64,000 bases of DNA from Bacteroidales bacterium (GTDB lineage Bacteria > Bacteroidota > Bacteroidia > Bacteroidales > UBA10428), in contig DATGXG010000057.1 in the NCBI GenBank assembly GCA_035299085.1, forward strand, positions 117,284-181,283. The letters are read 5' to 3'. Positions 9,418-18,837 of this stretch are shown piece after piece. The notes under the pieces are model-generated. The model was not told the origin of the DNA. It saw nothing but the letters and a program-made list of their open reading frames with translations, and searched no databases. Every line of letters starts with the position of its first letter. Positions within the stretch are counted from its first letter, which is position 1. The position numbers and the translations under genes were made by a program.

Positions 9418-9457
9418 AGATTGCTTCTGACCGTAGGAACCGGTCATCGCAATGACG
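9418..9457 (+). repeat. Dispersed palindromic repeat, copy 1
   Basis: 40 bases, from AGATTGCTTC to CGCAATGACG, identical to 11242-11281. The centre TGACCG..CGGTCA forms a hairpin stem around GTAGGAAC. Confidence 0.75.
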
Positions 9458-9475
9458 CTTTGTTTATCGGTCCTC

Positions 9476-9934
9476 TCAATTCCAGTTATCAATCTTCAAA
9501 TCCCCCGGATGGGGCCGGCCTTTGCCGGTTTCGACATATTCCCTTAAACTTAGAAGGAACACGGCCCATTTCATACTGCAATGGCCCGTAAATTCAACTT
9601 CCTCACGCCAGTTATTGTGATGGAATAGTATGATGGTCTGTCCGTCGGCTTCATACAATTCATAGGATATTTCGGTTCCAATCCATTCAGGCGGCCCTTC
9701 CCTGCAGATCCAGGTAACCTGTTTGCCGGGAATCAGTTCTTTAACTTCCATACTCATCTGTCCTTTTACTTCACCTGATGTTTCACGGAATGTGAAATTG
9801 ATTTTTCCACCCACTTTTTCATCTCCGTCAACCATAACAGTCCACCAGCCTGCCAATCCCTCAATAGTTGCCAAAGCCCTGTAAACTTTATCAGCCGTTG
9901 CTTTAATTCCAATACGGTGAATAATATTTGCCAT
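9476..9934 (-). CDS. SRPBCC / AHSA1-type protein
   Basis: 152 residues starting MANIIHRIGIKATADKVYRAL, the first strand and helix of the START/Bet v1-like AHSA1 fold. The later motif LAGWWTVMVDGDEKVGGKINFTF and the final SMKWAVFLLSLREYVETGKG are typical of the activator-of-Hsp90-like group. These proteins have a hydrophobic cavity that binds a small lipid-like ligand; the ligand here is unknown. The gene faces the flanking ones and its 3' end nearly touches the dispersed repeat at 9418-9457. Confidence 0.85.
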   Translation of the reverse strand: MANIIHRIGIKATADKVYRALATIEGLAGWWTVMVDGDEKVGGKINFTFRETSGEVKGQMSMEVKELIPGKQVTWICREGPPEWIGTEISYELYEADGQTIILFHHNNWREEVEFTGHCSMKWAVFLLSLREYVETGKGRPHPGDLKIDNWN

Positions 9935-10009
9935 AGATGTTTTTTAAGGTAACAATTAGAGAGGGTATCAGGTTAAATTCTATCTTTCGGAAAATTAAAC
10001 CGGCAACCT

Positions 10010-11137
10010 ATGAAAAGAATTGTTTTTGCAGCTATTGTTCTGTTAACCTTTGCCTGCAGCCCGAAAAAGCAGGATGGATTCGTAATTAACGGAACTATTA
10101 AAGACCTTAAACAGAAAGAAGCCTACCTGGTGACTTATAAGGACGGGATGGCTGTCAAACTCGATTCCTCTTCGGTTGATACACTCAAGGGAACTTTTAT
10201 ACTGAAAGGAAAAGTTGAAACTCCCGACCTGATGTACATTACTTTTTCTGATGATTCCGAGATCGAATTATTTATTGAAAACAGCACGATAACCGTTACC
10301 GGCGACAGCGTTCAGAACGCCAGGATTACAGGATCCGTTTCAAATGATCTTTACACCTCTTATAAAGAAAAGCGTGACAGTGTCGAGCAATCATTCAAAA
10401 GCCAGGAGGCTGAATATGATTCTGTCCTGGTGAAGTACAAAGCTGCAAGGAAAGCCGGGAAAGATGCAGAGGCCAAATCATATTATGAACAGATGGCTAA
10501 GATTGAAGAAGCCCCGGAAGCAGCGATGAGGGAATTTAACCTGAACTTTATTAAGAATCATCCTTCTTCCTATGTGGCTCCTGCTGTTCTGTGGAACGAG
10601 CTTGCCTGGGGAATGGATGCTCCTGAAATGGAACCGCTTGTGAATGCATTTGATACAACAATAGGCAACTCAAGCTATATAACTCGTTTGAAAGACAGGA
10701 TCGAAATCCTTAAAAAAGTTGCTGTAGGCAGTCAGGCTCCTGATTTTACAATGAACGACTCACTGGGTAATCCGCATACTTTATCCTCTTATTACGGAAA
10801 GGTTTTGCTTGTTGATTTCTGGGCGTCATGGTGTGGTCCCTGCAGGAGGGAGAATCCGAATATTGTTGCGGTATACAAACAATTTCATAAAAAAGGATTT
10901 GATATATTGGGTGTTTCATTTGATAAGAACAAAGCTTCATGGACCAAGGCCATCCTGGATGACAAACTAACCTGGAACCATGTATCGGATCTGCAGGGCT
11001 GGGGCAACGCGGCCGGAAAACTTTACGGCATCCGGTCAATTCCTTCAAATATGCTCCTCGATGAAAAAGGCACCATCATTGCAAAGAATTTGATGGGGGA
11101 TGATCTGACCAATAAATTAAAGGAATTGCTGAAGTAG
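10010..11137 (+). CDS. DUF4369-TlpA family thiol-disulfide oxidoreductase lipoprotein
   Basis: 375 residues. The start MKRIVFAAIVLLTFACS gives a lipobox with Cys 16. Residues about 23-115 match DUF4369 (FVINGTIKDLKQKEAYLV), followed by a charged helical linker (YKEKRDSVEQ ... MAKIEEAPEAA). From about 240 comes an AhpC/TSA-thioredoxin fold with the redox site FWASWCGPCRRENPN near residue 275 and a cis-Pro loop IRSIPSNMLLD. It probably acts in the periplasm to reduce or isomerise disulfides, in the manner of TlpA/ResA. A terminator follows 33 bases later, so it is a single-gene unit or the last gene. Confidence 0.9.
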   Translation: MKRIVFAAIVLLTFACSPKKQDGFVINGTIKDLKQKEAYLVTYKDGMAVKLDSSSVDTLKGTFILKGKVETPDLMYITFSDDSEIELFIENSTITVTGDSVQNARITGSVSNDLYTSYKEKRDSVEQSFKSQEAEYDSVLVKYKAARKAGKDAEAKSYYEQMAKIEEAPEAAMREFNLNFIKNHPSSYVAPAVLWNELAWGMDAPEMEPLVNAFDTTIGNSSYITRLKDRIEILKKVAVGSQAPDFTMNDSLGNPHTLSSYYGKVLLVDFWASWCGPCRRENPNIVAVYKQFHKKGFDILGVSFDKNKASWTKAILDDKLTWNHVSDLQGWGNAAGKLYGIRSIPSNMLLDEKGTIIAKNLMGDDLTNKLKELLK

Positions 11138-11170
11138 AGGCAACAGATGATAAAATATTGTATTTAATTA

Positions 11171-11199
11171 AAAGCGGAGGTTTTAGACCCCCGCTTTTT
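11171..11199 (+). terminator. Rho-independent terminator after the TlpA-like gene
   Basis: Stem AAAGCGG(A)GG / CC(C)CCGCTTT with loop TTTTAGA, followed by a T run. Confidence 0.8.
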
Positions 11200-11241
11200 G
11201 TTTAATGGTCATGCTCTTTGGAAGGTATTACCTGTGCGGGT

Positions 11242-11281
11242 AGATTGCTTCTGACCGTAGGAACCGGTCATCGCAATGACG
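11242..11281 (+). repeat. Dispersed palindromic repeat, copy 2
   Basis: Identical over 40 bases to 9418-9457, in the same orientation, between the terminator and the regulator gene. Confidence 0.75.
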
Positions 11282-11357
11282 ATATGATCAAAATTTCTAC
11301 CTTTAGAAAATTTTGAACCGGGCTGAACCGTTTGAATAATGCCTGAGCGTCACCTCG

Positions 11358-12464
11358 ATGTATACTAATTTCAATTCTTTACTAGCCCTGCTGATTTTTG
11401 GAGGATTGGTTTTACTTTCCTTCATTATCATCTCTAATCCGTTAAAAGTTAACCGGAAGGCAAATTTCTGGTTTGGCATTTTTATGCTGATCTGGGCCAC
11501 ATTCTGGCTTGAAGAAGTATTGTTCATGACCTTCAACACTTCATTAGGACAGTATTCATTATCCTTCCTGACTTTTGCAAGATTTTTGACTCCACTTGGT
11601 TATTATTTCAGTGTGTTGTTCTACACCAATCCGGCATATAAGTTCAGAAAGAGAGACCTGCTTTTTCTGATTCCTCCAATACTGGAGTTGGTTTTAATCG
11701 TATCGCATGAGGTTTTGAAATTTCCTGAACAGGCTTTCTATGAGAACATCCAAACCGGCATGATCCTATTGCACTGCTTGTTTTATGTGTTCGCTTCCTA
11801 TTTACGAATCAGGAAACATCAGAAGCGTATTGAGCTTTTTTCTTCAAATACTGCCGAGATAAACCTAAACTGGCTCAAATACATCATTGTGCTTATTCTC
11901 TCCCTCTTTCTCACAGTAAGTCTCTACAACCTGATATTTGCCGGATCGGAGCTAAACGTGGTTATGAACCTGATCTTCCTGTTTGTAATTTTCAGCATTG
12001 CCTATTATTCGCTCAGGCAAAAGGAAATTTTTCCATTCAATGAAAATCAGACCAGGGATATTATATCACTGGATAATCCCGATGAAATAACAAAAAAGAA
12101 AATCGTTTCTGATCAGGAACTCATCCGGTATAAATCGGAATTAAACAAACTGATGAGTGAAAAGAAACCTTTTACCGACAGTGAGCTTAATCTTATAAAA
12201 CTTGCAGGTTTATTAGATGTAACTCCTCACCAGTTATCCTATATAATTAATTCAGGTTTTAATGAGAATTTTTTCCAGTTCATCAATAAGTTCCGCGTTG
12301 AAAGGGCTAAACAGCTACTCACATCGAATAGTCTCAATAATTATTCAATAATGGGCATTGCTTTCGAATCAGGTTTTAATTCGAAAACTGCCTTCAACTT
12401 AACTTTTAAGAAAATTACCAATCTTACGCCTTCGGAATACAAACTGAAGAGTACCGGTTTATAA
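11358..12464 (+). CDS. Membrane-bound AraC-family transcriptional regulator
   Basis: 368 residues. The N-terminal two thirds has about six to seven hydrophobic helices (LLALLIFGGLVLLSFIII, FWFGIFMLIWATFW, IIVLILSLFLTVSLY, VVMNLIFLFVIFSIAYYSL). The C-terminal 100 residues are an AraC HTH domain: LAGLLDVTPHQLSYIINSG (first HTH), then NNYSIMGIAFESGFNSKTAFNLTFKKITNLTPSEYK, the canonical second HTH. This layout of membrane sensor plus AraC reader is common in Bacteroidota. Placed 140 bases before an SDR-epimerase-START block on the same strand, it is a good candidate for their regulator. Confidence 0.9.
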   Translation: MYTNFNSLLALLIFGGLVLLSFIIISNPLKVNRKANFWFGIFMLIWATFWLEEVLFMTFNTSLGQYSLSFLTFARFLTPLGYYFSVLFYTNPAYKFRKRDLLFLIPPILELVLIVSHEVLKFPEQAFYENIQTGMILLHCLFYVFASYLRIRKHQKRIELFSSNTAEINLNWLKYIIVLILSLFLTVSLYNLIFAGSELNVVMNLIFLFVIFSIAYYSLRQKEIFPFNENQTRDIISLDNPDEITKKKIVSDQELIRYKSELNKLMSEKKPFTDSELNLIKLAGLLDVTPHQLSYIINSGFNENFFQFINKFRVERAKQLLTSNSLNNYSIMGIAFESGFNSKTAFNLTFKKITNLTPSEYKLKSTGL

Positions 12465-12604
12465 ACACGAACATGTTTATTTTTTAACGTTCATAAAATC
12501 AAACTGATACATATTTTGTAAATAGCGTTCGGATTTATAAGGTCGAACCATTCCGGCCATTCTCCCAGATATTTTTGTGGCATATGTTTTAATCTCAATA
12601 AGCC

Positions 12605-13402
12605 ATGAAAAATCAGGAATCAATGTTTGCAGTTATTACCGGGGCCAGCCAGGGCCTTGGAAAGGCTTTTGCCACTGAACTCGCAAGGCAGGGGAAAAAT
12701 CTGATATTAGTCAGTTTGCCCGACCAAAATCTTCAGCAATTATCAGAAGAGCTGGCAGAACAGTATCAAGTAAAGGCGGTTTGTTACCAAACCGATCTGA
12801 CGAATGATAAAAATGTAAGGTTACTGGCCTTATGGATAAACAACAATTTTGATGTGAATTTACTGATCAATAATGCCGGTATAGGCGGAACACATAAATT
12901 CAGGGATGTTGGGGTGGGCTATATCAACAACATTATACAGGTTAATGTAATGGCCACTGCTGTTCTTACCCACCAGTTACTGCCCAATCTGATGCGACAG
13001 AATCAATCGTATATTCTAAATGTATCAAGTCTGGCAGCATTTTCGCCTGTTGGAAACAAGACAGTGTACCCGGCCACAAAGGCATTTGTACATTCGTTCA
13101 CCCGTGGTCTTTATGCTGAACTAAAAAATACAAATGTTTTTGTAAGCGTTGTGAATCCCGGCGCCATGGATACCAATGATGAAATAAGAGCACGTATTAA
13201 AGCCCAGGGAATATTAGGTAAATTCTCCCTCTCCAAACCGGAAGTTGTGGCAAAAAAAGCGATCAGCCAACTTTTCAGAAAAGATACTGTCATTATTATT
13301 AATCCACTGAGTTGGTTGGTATTGAATCTTGTTCCTGTATGGATTAAATTGCCGTTAATGACGAGGGCAGTGGAAAGGGAACTCAGGTGTGTTCACGCTT
13401 AA
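12605..13402 (+). CDS. Short-chain dehydrogenase/reductase (SDR)
   Basis: 265 residues. Rossmann glycine motif TGASQGLGKAF at about 13-23, NNAGIGG (structural Asn motif), catalytic NVSSLAAFSP Ser and YPATKAF Tyr-x-x-x-Lys are all present, so it should be active with NAD(P). The best family match is the DltE/YqjQ-like classical SDRs that act on acyl or ketone substrates. Its 3' end overlaps the open frame of the next gene, and the set (SDR, epimerase-type reductase, START, DUF2062) looks like an operon acting on a lipid or steroid-like substrate; the substrate is inference. Confidence 0.9.
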   Translation: MKNQESMFAVITGASQGLGKAFATELARQGKNLILVSLPDQNLQQLSEELAEQYQVKAVCYQTDLTNDKNVRLLALWINNNFDVNLLINNAGIGGTHKFRDVGVGYINNIIQVNVMATAVLTHQLLPNLMRQNQSYILNVSSLAAFSPVGNKTVYPATKAFVHSFTRGLYAELKNTNVFVSVVNPGAMDTNDEIRARIKAQGILGKFSLSKPEVVAKKAISQLFRKDTVIIINPLSWLVLNLVPVWIKLPLMTRAVERELRCVHA

Positions 13403-13412
13403 TATTACAGGA

Positions 13413-14387
13413 ATGAAGACCATTTTCATAACCGGCGCAACCGGATTGTTGGGTACAAACCTGATCCTGGAATTGCTCGCACACGAATTCAATATCAAAG
13501 CGCTTCTTCGTAATCCATCGCGGTTTGTATTGCCTCCTCACAGGAACCTGGAACTTATTCAGGGTAGCTTATTTGATGATCTGACCCAAATCATTAGCAA
13601 CTGCGATGTGGTAATACATGTTGCAGCCGAAACCAGGCAGGATCTCAGCCGGTATGAAGAATATCATAAAATTAACTGCAATGCCACCGTTCAGTTGTTC
13701 AATACGGCACGACTTTGTAATGTAAAGAAGTTCGTGTTTGTAAGTACTGCAAATACTATTGGATTTGGTTCAGCGGATGTTGGCGGTACGGAACAAGACC
13801 CGATTACATATCCTTTCAGCGGTTCAAATTATGCCAAAAGCAAACAGGAAGCAGAAGACTATCTTTTAGCCAATAAAGAGGCAATTGAAGTTATGATAAT
13901 CAATCCGACTTTTATGCTGGGCGAACATGATACGAAACCCAGTTCCGGTAAGATTATTTTAATGGGATGGAAAAAGAAGATCCTGTTTTATCCGCCGGGA
14001 GGCAAGAATTTCGTACATGTTAAAGATGTGGCAAAGGGAATTATTTCATCCCTTGTAAATGGTAAAAATGGTGAAAGATACCTGCTGGCAAATGAAAATC
14101 TCACATATTACGAATTCTTTAAAAGGCTGAACAGGCTTACTAATCAGAATCCGTTGATGATTAAAGTACCACGGGCGGTACTGATTTTTACCGGATTTAT
14201 CGGCGATCTTCTTAAGCAAGCGGGGTTTAAGACATCCTTAAACTCAACGAATATGCGGATCTTATGTATCCATAATTTTTATTCCAATCAAAAATCCCGA
14301 AGGGAACTTGAAATTGAATACACTTCCTGTGATGAAGCCATAATGGATTCAGTCAGGTATTTTCAACATAAAGGATTGATCCGTTGA
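13413..14387 (+). CDS. NAD-dependent epimerase/dehydratase family protein (extended SDR)
   Basis: 324 residues from the ATG at 13413 (MKTIFITGATGLLGTNL); the frame can start at 13389 inside the SDR gene, but 13413 gives the canonical N-terminus. Glycine motif TGATGLLG at 7-14, DVVIHVAAETR strand 4, and catalytic Tyr-Lys in NYAKSKQEAE. IINPTFMLGEHD is the substrate-side loop seen in dihydroflavonol reductase/3-beta-HSD-like members. Ten bases after the SDR stop, so co-transcribed with it. Likely a reductase or dehydrogenase on a lipid-type alcohol rather than a nucleotide-sugar epimerase, but only the family is certain. Confidence 0.9.
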   Translation: MKTIFITGATGLLGTNLILELLAHEFNIKALLRNPSRFVLPPHRNLELIQGSLFDDLTQIISNCDVVIHVAAETRQDLSRYEEYHKINCNATVQLFNTARLCNVKKFVFVSTANTIGFGSADVGGTEQDPITYPFSGSNYAKSKQEAEDYLLANKEAIEVMIINPTFMLGEHDTKPSSGKIILMGWKKKILFYPPGGKNFVHVKDVAKGIISSLVNGKNGERYLLANENLTYYEFFKRLNRLTNQNPLMIKVPRAVLIFTGFIGDLLKQAGFKTSLNSTNMRILCIHNFYSNQKSRRELEIEYTSCDEAIMDSVRYFQHKGLIR

Positions 14388-14433
14388 ACCTTTCCGATCA
14401 CAGGAAATTCATTATTAAAATATTAAGATAATC

Positions 14434-15069
14434 ATGAGACTCACAATATGTATAATACTATTACTGATAGTATCAGTATTACAGGGTAAAAGCAATGACC
14501 CGGGACCAAAGTTTACAGTAATTAAAGAATCAAAGGGAGTTACCCTTTCATCACGGTGGAGAACCACTTCTTCGAACAGCAAAACAAGGGAATTAAAAGC
14601 AGAGTTTTATGTCTCGGCAAATCCTGAGGTGGTATTAGCCCTGATCAAAAACGCCGGTATGGCAAAAAATTGGATGAAAAACCTTTCAGAATACTCTATT
14701 GTAAAACTCGAATCAGAAAACAGCTGGTATGCCTATATCCAGTATAATATACCATGGCCTTTGAACAACCAGGATTGTATAATCCGGTACAATTATATCC
14801 GTAGTAAAGACGGAAAGAACTATGAATTGAATCTGCAAGGGTATCCATCCTATCTCCCCCGCAGAGAGGGAGTCGAACGAATATCTCATATGGTCGGGAG
14901 CTGGAAATTATCGAAGGGCTCTGGTTCGGACTGCAGGGTGGAATACACTGTTTATTCAGAGCAGAAACCGGTTTTTCCGCGATGGGCAACGGATCCGCTA
15001 ATTCAAAAGAATCTCATTGACACCATGGCTTCAATGAGAGAACTTTCCGAGGAAATGATGAATAAATAA
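14434..15069 (+). CDS. START-domain lipid-binding protein, exported
   Basis: 211 residues, with an N-terminal signal peptide (MRLTICIILLLIVSVLQGKS). The core matches bacterial START-domain proteins: KGVTLSSRWRTTSSNSKTREL, then EVVLALIKNAGMAKNWMKN, NSWYAYIQYNIPWPLNNQDC, and the final helix IDTMASMRELSEEM that caps the lipid pocket. START domains bind one hydrophobic ligand such as a sterol or phospholipid. It follows the epimerase gene by 46 bases and precedes DUF2062 by 10, consistent with lipid-linked work in the envelope. Confidence 0.8.
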   Translation: MRLTICIILLLIVSVLQGKSNDPGPKFTVIKESKGVTLSSRWRTTSSNSKTRELKAEFYVSANPEVVLALIKNAGMAKNWMKNLSEYSIVKLESENSWYAYIQYNIPWPLNNQDCIIRYNYIRSKDGKNYELNLQGYPSYLPRREGVERISHMVGSWKLSKGSGSDCRVEYTVYSEQKPVFPRWATDPLIQKNLIDTMASMRELSEEMMNK

Positions 15070-15079
15070 TAGCATTTCA

Positions 15080-15511
15080 ATGAAAACAATATATAAAGTC
15101 CGGCAGAAGCTGCAATCAATAAAAGCTTCACCTGATGAAATTTCAAAGGGGTATGCCCTGGGTGTCTTTTTGGGAACCACCCCGTTTATTGGCACCAAGG
15201 TATTCATTGCACTGGGTCTGACCTATTTTCTGAAGTGGAGCAAAGTGGCGTCCGTTATTGGTGTATATCATATTAACCTGTTTACCGCACCCTTTTTCTA
15301 CAGCATGGCATTTTTGGTTGGGAAGCAGGTAACCGGCACGGAGCTTCATTTGGCGGTTGACCGGGCCATGACGTTCTCAGGGTTTTTATCAGGTATCCTC
15401 GGAAATTGGGAAATATTGCTGGCACTGGCAACCGGTGGGTTAATTCTAGGTATTCCCCTGGCCATTGTCGCCTATTTTATGAGCAGGATGATGTTTATGC
15501 GGGTGAAATAA
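15080..15511 (+). CDS. DUF2062 membrane protein
   Basis: 143 residues. The DUF2062 signature is present: ISKGYALGVFLGTTPFIG near 20-37, then helices VFIALGLTYFL, LFTAPFFYSMAFLVG and ILLALATGGLILGIPLAIVAYFM. DUF2062 proteins are small inner-membrane proteins of unknown function, frequently beside glycosyltransferase or lipid genes. Only ten bases after the START gene, so the end of the same operon. Confidence 0.85.
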   Translation: MKTIYKVRQKLQSIKASPDEISKGYALGVFLGTTPFIGTKVFIALGLTYFLKWSKVASVIGVYHINLFTAPFFYSMAFLVGKQVTGTELHLAVDRAMTFSGFLSGILGNWEILLALATGGLILGIPLAIVAYFMSRMMFMRVK

Positions 15512-15554
15512 CTTTTTTCTTATCTTTCGGGTACCCAATAATAAACCTTTTGTT

Positions 15555-18500
15555 ATGATACCTGGAAAAGCAACTTTGTCTTCAAAAGCCATTGCGGCTT
15601 TATTCATTTCTTTATCTTTTATTTCTTCTTCCAAAGCGCAAACTCTGCTTCAAACTTTCAGCGAACCTAACACTAATTGCGTAACGTCAGAGTTCGGAAG
15701 ATCGGTAAGCATTGCCGGTGATGTGAATCATGACGGATATGACGATATGATTGTCGGTGCCCCAAATTATAATGGTCTAAGAGGTTGCGCTTACCTTTTT
15801 TACGGCGGAGAAAACGCCGATACAGTATATGATGTCCTTTTTATCGGACAAACCCATGATTCTCAATTTGGTTCTAAAGTTTCAGGAGCGGGAGACGTGA
15901 ATAATGACGGCTACGATGACATAATGGTCTCCGCATATATGGAATCCGATATAAGTGGTGCTGTTTATATCTATTACGGTGGTAATCCGATGGATGCCAA
16001 CCCGGATGTCATTATCAGGGGTAATCATATGATCGGTTTTACCGGATATTCGATAGCTGCGCTGGGTGATCTGAATAAAGACGGATTTGACGATATTATT
16101 GTGGGTGAAAAATCAGGGCAATATGATATATACGGGTTTGGAAAAGCCCAGGTTTTTTACGGTGGAAGTAACATGGACAACAGTCCCGATATAACTTTTT
16201 ACGGCCAGGGAAATATAGAACTATTTGGAGGTAGTGTGGCATCTGCAGGAGATGTTAATAGTGATGGTTTCACTGACATAATAGTTGGGGCTATAGGTGA
16301 GGGCCTTCCTAAAGCTTATATTTATTTCGGAGGAGAAAATATGGACAATAAAGCCGATATAATAATTAACGGAGCCGAATGTATTAAAGGATTTGCAACA
16401 TCTCTTTCCTCAGCCGGAGATGTGAACCATGACGGATATGATGACATAATAATTGGTTACTATATTGGTACGAAAGATATAAAAGGAAAGGCATACATTT
16501 ATTTTGGGGGTGATAGTATGGACAACACTCCTGATATAACCTTAACCTCTCCTGTGTCTTCTAGTTCGTTTGGTTTTGATGTTGCCGGTGGTACAGATCT
16601 TGACAAGGATGGCTATGACGATGTTATCGTAGGGTGTTTTTATTATCCATACTATTCAACCTCCAAAAGTTATGTATATGTTTATAAAGGAGGGGCAGAA
16701 ATGGACTCTGAACCCGATTTAATTCTTGAGAATCAAAAAGGTTTTGAGGATTTCGGTTTTTCGGTATCCATGAGCGGCGATGTGAATAACGACGGAACCA
16801 ATGACATATTGGTTGGATCGAGATTTGGCTATATAAATGGATCCGGTGCATTTTTATATTTTGCAGGCAGCGAATTGGATAGTATTTCTGATTACACTTT
16901 TAGGGATGCCCCGGGAGGCAATTACTCCGGTTATGTAGTTTCTCCTGCCGGCGATATGAATGGTGACGGGTATGATGATTTTTTGATGTCAGCCCAATAC
17001 TACAACAACTCAAAAGGCAGGGTCTATTTGTACTTGGGAGGTAATGAGATCGATAACCAGGCCGATGTTTTGTTTAATGCGCCGGTTTCCGTTTCAAATT
17101 TTGGAAATTCTGTTTCGGCTGCCGGTGACTGTAACCAGGATGGTTTTGATGATATAATCATTTGTGGGTCAAAAGCATCCTATATTTATTTCGGTGGAAA
17201 TATAATAGACAATACTCCTGATGTTGTTTTACCAGGAACATACCAGTACAAAAGTGTTATTTCAGCCGGCGATTTTAACCATGATGGTTTTGATGATGTC
17301 ATTGTTGGGTTGAATAATAATACAACAAGTGGGGGCGATTGTAAAGTTTATTATGGAGGCAGCCCAATGGATAATGCGGCCGATTTGACATTGAGCGGAA
17401 ATTATACTCACACAGATGGTAAATCGGTTTCTTCAGGCGATATTAATCATGACGGCTATTCAGATCTTATTATTACTACTGAAATTTTTATTAATCAGAA
17501 TAAAGCCGATCAAATTTTGGTCTTTCTGGGAGGAGATGAGCCTGACGGCATACCGGATTTTGCACTTCAAACTGGCAGCCCTACTACGGAATTCAAAACC
17601 AATAGTATGGCCATTGTTGATTTTAATCATGATGGTTTTGATGATATCCTTGTGGGTGCTCCTTTAAGTGCAAATGGAACAGGCAAAGCTTATCTTTTCT
17701 TTGGTGGTGATGTAATAAGCACTTCGCCTGATTTAGTATTTGAAGGGAAAGGTGAGGGCGATAATTTCGGAATGTCAGTTAGTTCCACCGGAGATTTAAA
17801 CAATGACGGCATTGATGATATAATAATTGGTGGCGCTTACATTGATTCTTATAAAGGAAGCGCTTACATTTATTTCGGAGGCGTTCAACCGGATACTACG
17901 GCTGATATTGAATTAAAAGGTGAAGATTTTCTTACCGACTTCGGTTACTCAGTTTGTTCGCCGGGCGATATGAATTTTGACGGCTATCCTGAAATTGCAG
18001 TTGGTTCACCACGAAGATTATCCAATGGAGTCACATACCTTTATGATTTCCATACAGCCAAAAAGGAACAGGTAATATCTTTTGATGCTCCGGAAACCTT
18101 AACTTACGGTAAAACACCCTTTGCTTTAACCGCCTCCTCTAATTCAGGATTGCCTGTTATATATACCGTTTCCGATAATGCTTCGGCCCTTATTAATGAT
18201 AATACGATTACAATTCTTGGAGCCGGACCTCTTACCATTACAGCCCATCAGCCGGGTAACCTGGTGTATAACCCCGCTCCTGATATATCCAGGAACCTTG
18301 AAATTTCCAAGGCGGACCTTGAAATTTCAGCAAAGGATACAAGTAAAACAGAGGGCTCTGTGAATCCTCAACTTTTGATGATTTATAATGGTTTTGTAAA
18401 TAGTGACAATGCTGATGACATTGATGTACTTCCGGCCATTACCACAGAAGCAACAACCGGCAGTCCTGTCGGAACATATCCTATCACATTGACAGGCGGT

Positions 18501-18788
18501 ACTGATAATAACTACAACCTTGTTTTGATTGACGGAACATTAACCGTTAAGGAGTTTACAGGTATTGACCGAATAGAAATGGATGGCATGCTTTATCCAA
18601 ATCCTGCTCACCGGTACGTAATTATTCCGGCTGATAATTCCGATTGTGAATTTTCGATTTACAACATTATGGGTAAAATTGTACTGAAGCAAACTTTAAA
18701 AGAAAACAGGATTGATATTTCAGGTTTGGATGCAGGATGCTATTTATTGGAAATAAGTGGCAGGAGGTATAAGTTTATAAAAGACTAA
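15555..18788 (+). CDS. Secreted FG-GAP repeat protein with MBG domain and T9SS sorting tail
   Basis: 1077 residues. Signal peptide about 1-29 (ends SSSKAQ). Roughly twelve FG-GAP/integrin-alpha-like blades follow, each with FGxSVSxAGDVNxDGYDDIIVG; the DxNxDGxxD loops bind Ca2+. Near 830-900 comes a region like the MBG (YGKTPFALTASSNSG) domain and near 920-1000 a second one (DTSKTEGSVNPQL ... TDNNYNLVLIDGTLTV). The end (YPNPAHRYVIIPADN ... GCYLLEISGRRYKFIKD) is a T9SS C-terminal domain. So it is a large surface adhesin-like propeller, exported across the outer membrane. A terminator follows directly. Confidence 0.9.
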   Translation: MIPGKATLSSKAIAALFISLSFISSSKAQTLLQTFSEPNTNCVTSEFGRSVSIAGDVNHDGYDDMIVGAPNYNGLRGCAYLFYGGENADTVYDVLFIGQTHDSQFGSKVSGAGDVNNDGYDDIMVSAYMESDISGAVYIYYGGNPMDANPDVIIRGNHMIGFTGYSIAALGDLNKDGFDDIIVGEKSGQYDIYGFGKAQVFYGGSNMDNSPDITFYGQGNIELFGGSVASAGDVNSDGFTDIIVGAIGEGLPKAYIYFGGENMDNKADIIINGAECIKGFATSLSSAGDVNHDGYDDIIIGYYIGTKDIKGKAYIYFGGDSMDNTPDITLTSPVSSSSFGFDVAGGTDLDKDGYDDVIVGCFYYPYYSTSKSYVYVYKGGAEMDSEPDLILENQKGFEDFGFSVSMSGDVNNDGTNDILVGSRFGYINGSGAFLYFAGSELDSISDYTFRDAPGGNYSGYVVSPAGDMNGDGYDDFLMSAQYYNNSKGRVYLYLGGNEIDNQADVLFNAPVSVSNFGNSVSAAGDCNQDGFDDIIICGSKASYIYFGGNIIDNTPDVVLPGTYQYKSVISAGDFNHDGFDDVIVGLNNNTTSGGDCKVYYGGSPMDNAADLTLSGNYTHTDGKSVSSGDINHDGYSDLIITTEIFINQNKADQILVFLGGDEPDGIPDFALQTGSPTTEFKTNSMAIVDFNHDGFDDILVGAPLSANGTGKAYLFFGGDVISTSPDLVFEGKGEGDNFGMSVSSTGDLNNDGIDDIIIGGAYIDSYKGSAYIYFGGVQPDTTADIELKGEDFLTDFGYSVCSPGDMNFDGYPEIAVGSPRRLSNGVTYLYDFHTAKKEQVISFDAPETLTYGKTPFALTASSNSGLPVIYTVSDNASALINDNTITILGAGPLTITAHQPGNLVYNPAPDISRNLEISKADLEISAKDTSKTEGSVNPQLLMIYNGFVNSDNADDIDVLPAITTEATTGSPVGTYPITLTGGTDNNYNLVLIDGTLTVKEFTGIDRIEMDGMLYPNPAHRYVIIPADNSDCEFSIYNIMGKIVLKQTLKENRIDISGLDAGCYLLEISGRRYKFIKD

Positions 18789-18801
18789 TTTAAGAAGTAT
18801 T

Positions 18802-18832
18802 AAAAAAGCGGAGGGTTGGCCTCCGCTTTTTG
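18802..18832. terminator. Bidirectional terminator between convergent genes
   Basis: AAGCGGAGG / CCTCCGCTT stem with a five-base loop, an A run on the left and a T run on the right, so it can serve both the FG-GAP gene and the leftward oxidoreductase operon. Confidence 0.85.
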
Positions 18833-18837
18833 TTTAC

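Noticed and set aside
9385..9591. 68-codon plus-strand ORF over the dispersed repeat
   Set aside because: It overlaps the repeat and the end of the SRPBCC gene on the other strand and has no coding features.
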